Origin: Paragorgia papillata
Taxonomy: Eukaryota; Cnidaria; Anthozoa; Scleralcyonacea; Coralliidae
Direction of reading: 5' to 3'
NCBI GenBank assembly: GCA_035771165.1
Contig: JAWNZC010000258.1
Location: 1,487,001-1,551,000 of the forward strand
Length of the DNA stretch: 64,000 nt
The position numbers and the translations under genes are program-made. Positions within the stretch are counted from its first letter, which is position 1. Every line of letters begins with the position of its first letter. The notes under the pieces were generated by a model. It searched no databases. It saw only the letters and a list, made by a program, of their open reading frames with translations, and had not been told where the DNA came from. Of this stretch, positions 1 to 11,035 are shown piece after piece.

Positions 1-299
1 AACAGTGAATAGTAATTCCTTTTGACAAAGATGATTCAGTGCATCCCCAAGTAATCTCATGGAACATAAAAGAACCAATCCCAATTCAACATATACATGT
101 ACAAACTATTTTATAATATAAAATAATATGGTGTACATTGCGGTAAACACGTAGGCTCTTGAACGAGCTCAGTGATTGGCTCTTTGCGTTGCACATTCAC
201 CGGAACTCACCGCAAATGTTAGCCAATAAGATTTCGATGATGCACCGCGTGTCGTGCTGTTTGTAATAAACTGCGAGCCGTCCATCTATTATATTTTCC

Positions 300-382
300 T
301 TCGTATATTGCTTGGAACTGTCCTTGTCTGTCGAAGTGTTTGTTTGCAGTTTTTGGTTTTATTCTCCGTATAATGTAACAAG
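300..382 (+). other. Candidate non-coding first exon
   Basis: A strong splice donor (CAAG then GTAAGT) lies at 382/383, downstream of a region that could hold the promoter of the gene that follows. The next acceptor is TTTTTAG at 703, directly before the exon with the first long ORF. The stretch has no ORF of note, so it would be 5' UTR. Transcription start is unknown. This is an inference from splice signals only. Confidence 0.3.
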
Positions 383-574
383 GTAAGTCTGCAACTATTA
401 CGTATGCGCAATTTGCGCTATTTATGGCTTTTTCTCATTTCTTACTAGCGTCTTATTTCAGTTTAATATTTGAATGTTCATTTTAAATCCTTACAGATTG
501 CTTATAAGAACGGTGGAGTTTAATGAGTTGATATTACATGGCTTCGGGTTCGAATGTAAGAGAAGTATATTTTT

Positions 575-691
575 GTCGCGCTAGGCGACTATCCTAAAGC
601 TTTGTATATTTAAGACATTTCAGTTAGACATATATAATAATGTATCCAGCTAGGCGACTATCCCAGTTAGACATATATAATAATGTATCCA
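575..691. repeat. Local direct duplication, about 70-bp period
   Basis: CTAGGCGACTATCC occurs at about 581 and 650, and CAGTTAGACATATATAATAA at about 620 and 664, so a short block was copied in tandem. It lies in the intron just upstream of the acceptor at 703. No function is visible. Confidence 0.7.
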
Positions 692-703
692 TTACGTTTT
701 TAG

Positions 704-1253
704 AGCGAGTCTATTATGTTACCAAAATGGACAAATCGTAGCACAGCAAAGTGTTCACAATGCGGGCATTCTTATTCTACTGCACGCAAACCGAAGCGTT
801 CTGAGAATTGTGAATTTGAATTTGGTGGTTCGTATGTTCCAAAACCAAAATTACAAATGCCAGAATGTGTGATCGTTTACAGAGAAAGCAATGCTTCCCT
901 GTACTCGATAAAAAGCAGCACAAGAGACGATCGATGTTTGGTGTTGGTTGAAGGGCAAAACTGTCTCTGCTACCACGAGACTTGTAAGCAACTACGGGCG
1001 ATTCATGTCAGTTCCGCCACTGGGAGGCCCTTCAGCTGCAAGCATAGCGAAACGATTTATGGTTACATGAGGCCAGATGAACCATTGGAAAAATATTTTC
1101 TGAGCGTTGAGGGTATTGGAAGCTATCCCGCTGACAACTGCACCCGACATGTCGCTGATGTCGCTGTTGGAAGATTTGTTTGCGTCTCCAGTTGCAATTA
1201 AGGTGATAGACAAAACCTTTGTTGTTTTTGGACGAGCGTCGACGTCGACACCT
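704..1253 (+). CDS. Coding exon 1: N-terminal cysteine cluster, with a one-base frame problem
   Basis: The exon follows acceptor TTTTTAG at 703, the first ATG is at 716, and it ends at donor CCT/GTAAGA (1253/1254), phase 0. It shows KCSQCG near the start and CLCYHETC...FSCKH, a SWIM/CxC4-like pattern. The frame open from 716 stops at 1201. The frame that joins correctly to exon 2 is open only after a TGA at 1101-1103 and runs to 1253. A single-base change around 1104-1115 (a GGG run) is needed. It could be a real frameshift, an assembly indel or an undetected mini-intron. Confidence 0.65.
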
Positions 1254-4200
1254 GTAAGATATTCTCACGTTCAATGTAATAAGGTGGGTTTCATAGAAAT
1301 AGTGACGTATGCGTCGCTTTTTAGCGCCAGAGTAATTATGCAGAGTATTATTTTAATACAGTATTTTACTCTGGCCTAATATTAAAATTTGAGAGACTTA
1401 AATATTTTCCATATCGGACGAAGATGAATCCAATAGGTGTTTTATTATATCGAAAAAATAATTGTGCAATAGCGAAGCGCAGTATTACTATTTATAGACC
1501 AAAACTCAGACAAACAAACCGAAATTGAATCTCGAGGGATTTCTAATGAGCAATTTTCTTTTGTTGGAAATGCAAGAATAAATTATAAACTCAGACAAAC
1601 ATGAATTTGACTTCATTACCGCGCTTCGCTATTAATTAATCATTGACTAATTAACAGTTATACCATGAGCTCGAGTCGTATATGAGCTCATAGCCAACGA
1701 GGCGCTTCGCCGAGTTGGCTATTAGTTCGTATACGACGAGAGCGAATGGTATAACTGTTTTATTATATAGCCAAGCACTGTACAAGAGACAAAATTACAT
1801 GCAGCGAAATGTTTCAAACGACAAACTTCCGGCATAGGCAACTAATACTTCCGCCATGCGTAATGATGCATTCACATAGTTTCTCGCTGAGCTGTTCGGT
1901 AAACAGCTTTGAAATGTTGCATAAATGTTGCTCGAGAGGCAAAAAATGTGTTAAGCAGATCAACAAAAAACATTGAAAGGTACCTTTATGAAGTCAAAAG
2001 GTGGGTCAGTTGTTTATATTAGCGTTGCTGTCGTGAAAAAGGTTTTGATTTCATGCAAAAATGAAACTGAAACACCTTCGGCAGTGAAACTAAATTACTT
2101 AGTTGGTTGTTTTTGAAAAAGAACATGCTTTTTACTACTCCAAATGCTTATCTAAATAAAAAATGTCTCTTTACTGGTGATCTCCTACGAAATGTGTGTT
2201 GTAAGTTTGATTTTAACCGTGAGTTTCTTTGTTTGGCAACAAATTAATATCAACCCGTTAATTTAGTCAGGTTTTAGAAGTAAAAATACGTAATTTTTAG
2301 GTGAATTTTACCATTTAGCATGCTAAATTGTGTATTTGTTAATGTATTTTTACACAATGTTGTTTTTTTATACATTGGTTTGAGGGTGTTGATGTTTTTC
2401 TGTATAAAAATCCGTCAATTTCAACTCTTTTCGGCAGTTTAAAGAACGTGCCGCCATCTTGTTTTTCCTCTACTAGTAGGATATGAGCTGATAGCCTGGT
2501 AGTAGGGAACCAATCAGATTACGCAAAAGCTCATATCCGATAGCATGCTATATAATGATTAATATACCTTGTGCGCCTGTACAAAGGTTGCTGCCCAATA
2601 TCCAGTTATCCTACATCGTAAAATATTGGGATGGGATGTGACGCTATTAATCTAGACATTTGATTGGAAGATTTAATATTTGCAAGGGTATAATAACTCG
2701 GTTTACGGCACATGATATTCTACCCAAATAATTTAGAAAACTATAATGTGTGATAACTGATAGTATTGTGACCTATAATAATTCAGTGGTGGAAATCGAG
2801 GTGCGTGTGTGTGTGTGTGTGTGTGTGTTGGGGGGGGGGGGGGGCAGCCACTCCCCCACCTCCATGTCAAAATAGTCAATTTGTTGGAAATATTCGGCAA
2901 AAAGGGCAATTTTTTGTGCATTTGTCGGATATTTATGAGATTTGTTGGATATTTTTGAGACTGCCCCCCTACATGTAGCTGAAAAAGTTAATTTCCACCA
3001 CTGTAATAAATAGTGACATCACGGATGTGGGTAGTTATTAAAATATTTTACTCTGGGTCTCTGGCTAATGCTAAACGTCAAATGCAATAACTCGGTTTGT
3101 GGTTGTCATTTGACCTGGATTAATGCACGCAGACTAAAATTTAATAATCTTACAATGCGATGACATACATTCATTTCCTGCTGTTGTAAAAATGAAGAGA
3201 CAAAATTTACTTGTTTCAAGTATACTTTTCGTTTTGTCTTACATACACTGTTGGTGATGGATGAGAAAGCTATTTTTCGTTTCAAGTTTGCTGATGCATT
3301 GAAAAAAGATTTGGTTGCGTTTAGAAATAAGACACAAAGTTGCGATATATAATTGGGCCCATATTGTCGATTATAGAGAATGTTCTAGAACTAAAACGTA
3401 AGGTATTATTTTCCAAAATGATGTGATGTAGCTGTACAGGCATCTGCAAAACAAAATTAAAGTAATGAAATGTGATTGACAGAAGTTACAAACTAAACAT
3501 GTCTCACATAGTGAGAAATATGTCATGTTGAACCTGATGCACTAATAAAATTAATTAAATTTGACAGTTTCCTTGTGTCTGCAACAGAATGTATCTTATA
3601 AACAAGTTGGTGTTTTTCTTGAGAAACGAAGGAAATATCACTAGAAATAAAGCCAGCATGTTATTTATTGGAAATGCCGATATATAATGATGTGATTGGC
3701 CGATAACCAATAAGCCTGAAAGTTGCCGATTATCGCCTTCTACGGATAAATATCCGATTATCGCATCATCCCTAGTAATTCTAAGAGATACTGCCCATGT
3801 ATCATCTGTAATTCTAAATTCCAAATAAAACAAGTTTCCAAAAATGATTTATGAAAAATAAATGTCCGGTCAATGTTTAGAAGTTTCCAAAGTTTGTTTT
3901 GGAAACAAAGTTTCCCTCAAGGGCAGGTATTGTTCTGCTTTGCCAAACAAGTTTGTGAAACCTTTCTGAAATTTGGTTCTGTATTAGTGAAACCTTTCTG
4001 AAATTTGGTTATGTAAACTTGTTTCAGTGTAATATTACTAGCTATAGGCTTAAAAAGAATAAAAGCACTGTATGTATTTTAAAAGTACTCACATATAGTG
4101 TATTGCTATTTACCACGTATATTCATTCTTGATTACTTAAATTGCAGGGCAACTACTTGTGTTTTTCTAAGGACTGCAGAAATCGTGGGGGAAACACAAA

Positions 4201-4762
4201 ACAGCTTAAGTCCAAACATGTTTGTTTTCACATACATGTGCTGCTGTGTGTTCTTAGAGAACGTACAAAGCCCATTGGGGTTCAGCTTTGCAATGAAGAA
4301 ATTGTGCCACCTCAAGATTGTCAAATTAGCCGCTTAAAAACTGTGGATTTGATAGCAAGGTACTCAATACCATACCCAGTGCCAAGTGAATACATTGTTC
4401 GATGTAAAAATATTGATGCTTGGAGCACTGCAGGAATGAAGGAGAAATCTTGGCCATCAGTATTTGAACCTTCACAAGAAACATGTGGACTTTGTGGAGC
4501 TCAGCTGAACTTGGAAAAAAACAAACCAGGCTCTGATGGTGAAGCTTTTCTGATGACACATCAGCATTTGTTTAAAGTTGTTAGAATTTTTGTGAAATTC
4601 TGCAGCAACTCCGAATGCAAAGCAATGCATAGGGTGTGGCCATTGAGTGATGGTAAGTATACAGAAAATGTATACAGTACATCAGTACTTGTTGTTATAG
4701 AAATCTGTGAGTAGTCCTAAACAAGAAAAAGCCCAAATAAATTAAAAATTAATTAATTTAGA

Positions 4763-4841
<79 letters not shown>

Positions 4842-7800
4842 GAATTAGGTGTGTAGGAATGGGGGGAGGGCTGGACAAAACTTGAAGTAATGGACAGTTT
4901 CACTGTACACTATTACAAAGTGATACTATGACCTTTCAGGAAATTAGCGATTAAATTTCCCCTTGGCCTCGGAACTTCCACAAATCTTCTCTCAGCAGCA
5001 GGATATTTAATCACTAATTTCCCTCAAGATCATGGTATTACTATAATATTATACATGTAAGTAGAGTGCTGCATATGCAGTGTTTGGGATATACAGTGAT
5101 GCGAAAAGGGTTGTGAACTAGAGGTTTTTAGCAATGAAATACTGACATTTTGAGTGGAGCCCTTTGTCAGAGTAAATATATACAGTGTGCACTTGATTGT
5201 CCAGATGTGAACACTACTGTAATACCAAAAATATTTGATTTATTTTTTGTATACACTAGATATTTTTAATATTAAGGACAAGGTGCTACTGGCTTTGGAA
5301 GTTTTAGTTCAATGGAGGGAGCTTTTCAAGAGAGGAGTACCTGGGAAAGGCTTTGTTGAAAGTACAATTAAATCATGGTGCAAAATATCTCCAAGTGTAA
5401 GGAAAAGAATATTATTTTATATAAAGTCTATTATTCCAATTGTGATATTGCTCTAGAATATTGAAGTCTCCAGTGGTAAAAAGTAACTGCCAATTTTAAA
5501 GTAGTCAGGCTCCTTTTCTTAACAATTCCTATGATAATAATACAGTAGGAAACATTTATTACTTGTGATTTCGTTCCAGCTAAGAGCAGTGTAATTTCTG
5601 GTTAATTCATTGTGCAATTCCTTGCAATTTAGTGCAATTATAGGGTTACTATTGAGGGGCTCATTCTTAACGCAATTGAGCCAGCAATACAGTACATGGC
5701 AGAAAATAAAGTGTCAAGGTCGTGTTACGGTCCAATGCTCATCCTATTTTCATGTGATTTTCATTAGCCTTTAATTTGTCTATTCATTTATTATTTATTC
5801 ATTTCCTTTATTTATATATTTTATATACATCTGTTCAGGTATTTTTAAAGGGGCCTCTGTAATTGGGGAAACCACGCTGCCTCTCACCAAAAAGTTAAGC
5901 CCGGTTGGACGGGGTTAGTACTTGGATGGGTGACCGCTGGGGAATGACCCCGTTGTCTGGCTTGGACTCATGTGAGTAGAGTTGTAGTTGAACTCTCCTG
6001 TGCTTCGAGGGTTTTTCGCCGGGTTCTCCGGTTTTCCTCCCTCCATAAAATCAACACCTAACATCTTAGCTGTGATCCGTGGTCTGAACTGTGTTGGGGA
6101 AACCTGTGGTGGTTTCCCGAGTCCATTTTATGGCTGAAGCAAATAAACAAATGTGCATTTTACTGTTGTAAGATTGATATAATGTCATCTTCACAAAGTC
6201 AATGTGTTTCTGTTGCAGAATTATCTCCCATCCACTGGTCAACAAAAGTACTTGGTCGATCTACTTTATAATGGGTTTTGCTGTTTTGAGGCTATGGCAG
6301 AAAGGTCATTAGATGAAGTGGTTTGTAGTGTTTGTGGCATTGCAGGCTCAGTTTACTGTGGTGATGGCAATGGAAAAAACTGCTGTAACGTTAATGGTGT
6401 AAGTGTACGTACAGTTATACTATACTGTACTTGTATGTAATGTTTAAATCTTAAACACTTAGTACATGTACTATACATTAATATACATCGCTTTGGTAAT
6501 TAACCTAATAATATTGTGTAAAATTTTACCTGAAAATGAATAAAATATGCAGTCCCTATTAGGCATGATTTATAATTTTTTGTGTGCATAACTGCATACT
6601 AATTTTCGCGACATTTAATTTTGAGAATTTTTTTTAATAATGAAATCATCAATTAAATGTTTCAAAAATCGAGTATGTAATACTCACATAAGGTCCTGAC
6701 ATCAAAAATGGTCTGTGGGAGTAAATATTAAGCTTGTGTAAAACAGTGTTTGACAATTAATTATGACCCAGTTTTGGATTTATTGCTATTTATGTCCACA
6801 CATACCACATGTAATTTTTAGACCATTATTAACATTATATTGTTTTTCTTCTTCCGTTCTGCATTGAAGTTACACATCGAAGACAACTCAAGGATAACTG
6901 AAGACAGATTCAAGGTTTTTTATGATAGGGATCGTCTATGTCAATATTCAGTAACCATTAACAATGATCTCCTTGATATTAAAAACCTGCAATTGTCCAT
7001 CAAGAAGTAATTATATATTCACAAATCAGATTGCCATGAACAATTGTGTTAATTTAAGTTTGATATTCACAAATGTGTCAACAGTGCAAAATGCCAACTT
7101 AAATACTTTATTTGAATTTAATACTCAAAAACCATTAACTTTTGTTTAGATTTCTTAGACTAACACTATACGTTGGTGTGAACCAAACATCTTTCAAGCT
7201 AGCCATGGCATTTGTGGCAGCAAGAATATTGAGGTCACAAAATCAAGATGAAACATGGGGTTAGTAAATGTGCATCTATAGTTAAAGTAATTTACCAGTA
7301 GAAAACATTTCATATTTTTTTAAGAGCTATTGCAGTAATATGTTCCAAGAAGAGGAATCTGTAAGGATTTCAACTATGTAAGCTAGGGTGTATATATTAG
7401 TTTAATTTTGTTCTATACTAATGCATGCAATATATTTTCTTCAGTTATTAACGTGTCACTGTATACACCGTACCCCCCCCCCCCCCTCCCAACTGTAGAA
7501 AATTAAAATATAATGGTTTTTTAATATTCTAATATATAATTAAGTCCTGTTGAAATATTTAAATATAGGTGAAAGCAACTTAGGCATGATTTATTCACCA
7601 GAGAAAAATTGTGGTAAGTCTCTGAGCTTGAGAGTGTTTGCCAAGCTACAAGGTGTTAGAAACACCTATCATCCTTTGCTGCTCTCTGGGGGAAATCAGA
7701 ATACCTCAGGAACATCTGTGTGAGTAGGTTAATTATATACTACCGGTAGTGGACTTGTGTAATGTTTACACCCGTAGGAAAATGACAGACCTTTTAAAGA

Positions 7801-10800
7801 CCTTGAAAAAGTCTTGAAAAGATCTAGAATATTGTCTAAAAAGGTCTTGAAAAGATCTAGAAAGTACCTAAAGTAAATGTCTTGCTAAGATCAGTCCCTT
7901 GATCCTAATTTGACAGGTCTAAAGACCTTTTCAAGACCTTTTGGGAAATTGGAATGTTAGCTTGATAACGATCTAGAAAGGTCTGGAAAGGTCTTGAAAA
8001 GACTAAAAGGTCTTGAAAGGTATTAAAATGTCTTGAAAGGTCTATAATGGTCTGGAAAAGCTTGAAAAGTCTTGAAAGCTACAAAAATGGTTGGATCATA
8101 TGAAAGAAGCAAGAATAAAGGAAGTATAGAAACAAATAATTGACCTCGACTGGGATTCGAACCCACAATAAATACCTTTGGTTTATTAGCCGCTTAATAA
8201 TATATGCACGGTATCCAATTTCTGAGACTCGAACCCGCGGCTGCATAGCATTGGTTCAGCCGTTGTTACTTGTTAGCTGTTGCAAGTAGAGTTTTACTTC
8301 CTTACTTGCCCAGTAATTATACTGTCTTACAATACTCATCTTTTTCAAATTCTAAGTTATCAATTATATTAAAGACACGCATGACGCATCAAAAAAACAA
8401 GTCACGGATCTATCATAACGTATTTGAGTTCTAATAGTTCTGTGACTAATTTTTTAAATGAGGCAATCAGACAAAGCATGCGCATTTGAAGACACTCTAT
8501 TAAACGTTAATGTTACACACGATACCAGTTAAAATTTCCACAGAATGTTAATACTGGACTATGAAAGAAGCGAGTAATATAGATTATATAAGGAAACATT
8601 TGCAGTCAGAGAAACTTTACCTCGGAGTGACACCGATTGTGATTGTGCTTCTTTGTAAATGTTTAAGAGAATGTCAGCAGACTGAGAACTACAGTTTTAA
8701 ATGCAAGTGCCAGTGCACTTTTCCTTCTTTCTTTAAGACATCCACCAAAGCGGTTCAATTGAATCTCCAAGACTTAATAAGCCAGAAGCAACGCGCAAAT
8801 GATCAACGGATTTACGCACAATATTCAAATATTCAAGTGCAGGCGCCAAAAATGCTATCAGTTGATACTTGACCGAGATTGAATTACTCATTATTGTAGC
8901 AAGCATCTCTGACGGGATTTGGAAAAGTTTAACATGTCAATAGTATATTTTATGTAGTCTTTTAAAGTTTATAGATATTATTAGGTTAGTTTTAGATTGC
9001 AGATGCGAGAACTGCTACTTCATGCTCAAGTCTCAGCTGAAGGTCCTTAAATAATTTTCAATCATATTCATAATAATTATGTTTGCAAGCGATTGATCAA
9101 TAAGTTATTTCTTGGCACCAGCAAACTATTTTTGCTATTTCCTGCCAAGGTTCAAGGCTATTTAGGCGGTATTTTTGGGTTAAAATATATTAATTTGGGG
9201 TAGAAGTGCATGTGCTAAATCAGACAACTGTAAAAACTATAATTGAAAAGTACTTATCGTCTTCTCACCAGTTTACCATTTGGCTCATTCTTCACCGATT
9301 CACCCCCAAATTACGGAAAGTTTCGAGTTTTTGAGTAGCCAAGAGCTATAGTCATTGCATAAAAACTTGTAATATTTGTAACAAAGGATCCGCAGTAATT
9401 GGCTTTAGCTGTTGCGGTATTCCTGCCTTGTATTACTTTTGTTGGTACAAATTGTACATATATAATTAATAATATTATCAGGGCAAAGTTAAATAAAATA
9501 AAATAAAATAAAATAAATAAAATAAGCTTATACCAATTCTACAGTACAGCGAAACTGGCAACAAAGTGGACATGGAACTTGTGCATGTAAAGCGCAAATC
9601 GTGTGCCCTACAATATAAATCAACTATAGTTCTGATTTTTACCTAAATGGCATTAATAATTGCTAGCCCTCGTGGCATATATAGCCAAGACCTTCAAGGC
9701 AAAAGACTGACAAATCTATCGAATAGATCTACTCAAGACTATTCAAGACTTTTCTTCAAGGCATTTCTAGGCAATCGCAACACAAATGTCTTGCAAGACC
9801 TTGCAAGACCTTTGACAGACTATTGAAGTCGTATAGTTGTCTAGAAAAGGTCTAGCAAAGGTCTCCAAGACCTATTATATAGACCTTTTAAAGACCTTAA
9901 CTAAGATCTTTCGTTTTCCTACAGGCATTGTCAGGACTGTTTTAAATTTACATTTTTAGATCTGCTATTTAATAAGCTAGAATGCACGATAATGTGCAGT
10001 TAGGGAGACTATTCACATGAAGAACACGTGGTTACATGTGAAAATTTTTAATTTTCATCAGAAGCCATAAAAAATGTTCAAGTTAGTAAAAGTGCAAAGT
10101 TTGAATATAATTGAGAAAGCTCATGAGAAGTTATAAATCCCAGAAGTTTAATAATAATATACGGATTTCAATTGGTGAGCACACTGACACCTGTTCCCTG
10201 ACAAGAGAAAATCCCTATCCATATTAGCGAATACTCATTCCAGCATTTGTAATTTCTGCATTTTTTACCCGATTAGATTCAAACTTTGTACTTTTACTAA
10301 TAAAATTTCAATATATTATGTATATTATGGTCAACAGCCTCAGCTCGTAAAAAAGTACAACAGTAATGTATTTCTCATACGAACTTCATTAATTTAAACA
10401 AAAAATACGTTTTGGGGCACATAGCTGCCCGTCCTTCTTATTTAAACTTTATAGGAAGAAGGTATTGGAAACATTGTCTTGCACATCATTAGTGGTATTA
10501 GTAGATGACCCACAGATCATCCAAAACGTAGGAGATTTCCAAAATCAAGTCCAGAGTGGATTGGGGCAGGGATCCTCAAAAGTCGGTATGATGTACCCCA
10601 AAGGTGGCATGTTGCTGTCAAGTAACAGCAAAGAAGTTAGAAGGTAATTAATGTAATGATGGTTCTACGCTATTAAATTATACTAGAAACATTCGATTGC
10701 CAATTTGAAAAATATGTACAGCGTGGTCATATAATAATTTAATGGTAATCTATATAATAATTTAAATAAAACTTGATTGATGTACCTTTTTAATCAGAAT

Positions 10801-11035
10801 ACATGGCAGGGTAATTCGTTTCAATTACATGAAGGATGTGGACCATACTGACAGGAACGAAATGGAATTGTGCACATTTGTAATAGAAACAGCAATGATT
10901 AGAAATTTGGAATTTATGGAATACACCAGGCTTTGGACTTTGCCACCTTACCCCATGACGACACACAAAATGATAAAATCCTCCAGTTTGCCCTTGGACT
11001 TTGGTGAATTCGTGACAGGGAGAGTTTCCAACTAA
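716..11035 (+). CDS. Multi-exon gene: CxC cysteine-cluster (HMGXB3/KDZ-like) protein with P-loop ATPase C-terminal module
   Basis: Nine coding exons can be joined at consensus GT-AG sites with matching phase at all eight junctions: 704-1253, 4148-4652, 5260-5396, 6219-6398, 6870-7006, 7150-7259, 7569-7719, 10455-10643, 10798-11035. The product is about 720-730 residues. The first half carries cysteine/histidine clusters like those of HMGXB3 and KDZ-transposase-associated CxC proteins (CLCYHETC, YLCFSKDC, ETCGLCG, VVCSVCG, KNCC). The second half reads as an NTPase: EKNCGKSLSL (Walker A), LVVLVDDPQ (Walker B), GGMLLSSNSK (SF3/AAA-like sensor). I see no RNase H transposase core. The role is unknown; it could be a domesticated transposon gene or an element ORF. 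One frame change is needed in exon 1 near 1111. Exon continuity is strong evidence of a real gene; the family names are my recognition only. Confidence 0.8.
1467..1634. mobile_element. Short MITE with AATAGCGAAGCGC termini (uninterrupted copy)
   Basis: It starts CAATAGCGAAGCGC and ends GCGCTTCGCTATT, inverted repeats of about 13 bp. A second copy lies at 51420-51761, where another foldback has inserted. This copy shows the empty site (ATTTATAGACC then AAAACTCAG). Non-coding. Confidence 0.7.
1653..1759. mobile_element. Foldback MITE, AACAGTTATACCAT termini
   Basis: An almost complete palindrome: AACAGTTATACCAT at the left is mirrored by ATGGTATAACTGTT at the right, and TAGCCAACGAGG by the complementary inner arm. 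A truncated inverted copy sits at 21069-21159, at the start of the Penelope-like fragment. Non-coding. Confidence 0.7.
1760..4147. other. Intron 1 of the CxC/ATPase gene
   Basis: I see no gene here. It contains a (GT)n run going into a poly-G tract (2808-2845), a small tandem repeat of TGAAACCTTTCTGAAATTTG (3957 and 3989), and AT-rich filler. The proline/threonine-histidine ORF on the minus strand is the translation of the GT and G runs and is not a gene. Confidence 0.5.
2808..2845. repeat. (GT)n microsatellite followed by poly-G
   Basis: About 11 GT units are followed by a run of about 16 G. Simple-sequence repeat; the G tract could form quadruplex structure and is error-prone in sequencing. 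Confidence 0.9.
4148..4652 (+). CDS. Coding exon 2: second CxC cluster and C-x2-C module
   Basis: Acceptor ATTGCAG at 4147; donor TG/GTAAGTAT at 4652/4653, phase 1. It encodes LCFSKDC...KHVCFHIH, then ETCGLCGAQL followed by KFCSNSECKAMH, a zinc-binding pattern like that of HMGXB3-type CxC proteins. The split codon completes with AT from exon 3 to give Asp. Confidence 0.75.
4764..4838. repeat. (AT)n microsatellite
   Basis: About 37 uninterrupted AT units in intron 2 of the CxC/ATPase gene. Confidence 0.95.
4922..5041. repeat. Foldback repeat, GGAAATTAGCGATTAAATTT family
   Basis: The left arm (AGGAAATTAGCGATTAAATT) is mirrored by the right arm ending CACTAATTTCCCTCAAGATC. The same arms with a GC-rich centre occur at 59766-59915, so this is a dispersed foldback family. 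Confidence 0.65.
5260..5396 (+). CDS. Coding exon 3
   Basis: Acceptor TACACTAG at 5259 and donor GTAAGG at 5397. It encodes DIFNIKDKVLLALEVLVQW and a following RELFKRGVP stretch, with no stop. It enters with the two bases needed by exon 2 and leaves in phase 0, matching exon 4. Confidence 0.75.
5868..6150 (+). mobile_element. 5S rRNA-derived SINE
   Basis: The head is a clear 5S rRNA relative: GTTAAGCCCGG, GGGGTTAGTACTTGGATGGG and TGACCGCTGGG correspond to 5S internal promoter and 3' regions. It is followed by a non-5S body with TTTTTCGCCGGGTTCTCCGG and TTTTCCTCCCTCC, which resembles the deeply conserved central domain of eumetazoan SINEs (Nin-DC type, from memory). The 5' part of 5S is degraded. 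It lies in intron 3 of the CxC/ATPase gene in sense orientation. Confidence 0.65.
6219..6398 (+). CDS. Coding exon 4: CSVCG/KNCC cysteine cluster
   Basis: Acceptor TCTGTTGCAG at 6218; donor GGT/GTAAGTGT at 6398/6399. It is exactly 60 codons, phase 0 at both ends. VVCSVCGIAG and a later GDGNGKNCC resemble the cysteine cluster seen in HMGXB3/KDZ-associated proteins. Confidence 0.78.
6870..7006 (+). CDS. Coding exon 5
   Basis: Acceptor GCATTGAAG at 6869, donor AA/GTAATT at 7006/7007. It gives 45 codons plus two bases, completed to Lys by the first base of exon 6. It encodes an Asp/Arg-rich linker (EDRFKVFYDRDRLCQYSV). No domain is recognised. Confidence 0.7.
7150..7259 (+). CDS. Coding exon 6: helical segment before the P-loop
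   Basis: Acceptor TTTGTTTAG at 7149, donor GGG/GTTAGT at 7259/7260. It encodes FLRLTLYVGVNQTSFKLAMA and AARILRSQNQDE, and leaves one base that completes Gly with exon 7. Confidence 0.7.
7472..7488. repeat. Poly-C tract
   Basis: A run of about 16 C in intron 6 of the CxC/ATPase gene. Confidence 0.85.
7569..7719 (+). CDS. Coding exon 7: Walker A (P-loop)
   Basis: Acceptor AAATATAG at 7568, donor GTGAGT at 7720. It encodes GMIYSPEKNCGKSLSLRVF. The GKS is preceded by a glycine-spaced loop typical of P-loop NTPases, then SGGNQNTSGTS. It leaves two bases that complete Val with exon 8 across a 2.7-kb intron. Confidence 0.75.
7774..9922. mobile_element. 2.1-kb foldback element with iterated subterminal repeats
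   Basis: It begins GTAGGAAAATGACAGACC and ends with the matching inverted sequence TTTCGTTTTCCTAC. Both ends (7774-8085 and about 9690-9922) are built of many degenerate copies of a 14-18-bp motif around AAGGTCTTGAAAAG or its complement, such as AAGACCTTGCAAGACC. Such arrays are typical of transposase-binding subterminal repeats. The centre includes a 103-codon ORF at 8561-8872 that I do not recognise. It lies wholly inside the intron between coding exons 7 and 8. No clear target duplication was found. Confidence 0.65.
9492..9528. repeat. (AAAAT)n microsatellite
   Basis: About seven AAATA/AAATAA units inside the foldback element. Confidence 0.85.
10455..10643 (+). CDS. Coding exon 8: Walker B and sensor-like motif
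   Basis: Acceptor CTTTATAG at 10454, donor AG/GTAATT at 10643/10644. LVVLVDDPQ fits a Walker B (hydrophobics then DD). PKGGMLLSSNSKE resembles motif C/sensor 1 of SF3 or AAA-type helicases. Its reading frame agrees with exons 7 and 9. Confidence 0.75.
10798..11035 (+). CDS. Coding exon 9, terminal
   Basis: Acceptor TTTAATCAG at 10797. The frame completes an Arg codon split with exon 8 and runs to TAA at 11033-11035. It encodes RIHGRVIRFNYMKDVDH onward, a plausible lid after the sensor. No AATAAA was seen in the next 250 bases. Confidence 0.72.

Noticed and set aside
2733..2921. Minus-strand ORF rich in Pro and Thr-His
   Set aside because: It is the translation of the (GT)n and poly-G tract on the other strand.
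8146..8262. tRNA-like motifs (two TCGAACCC boxes) in the intronic foldback
   Set aside because: No cloverleaf could be drawn; only T-loop-like fragments remain.
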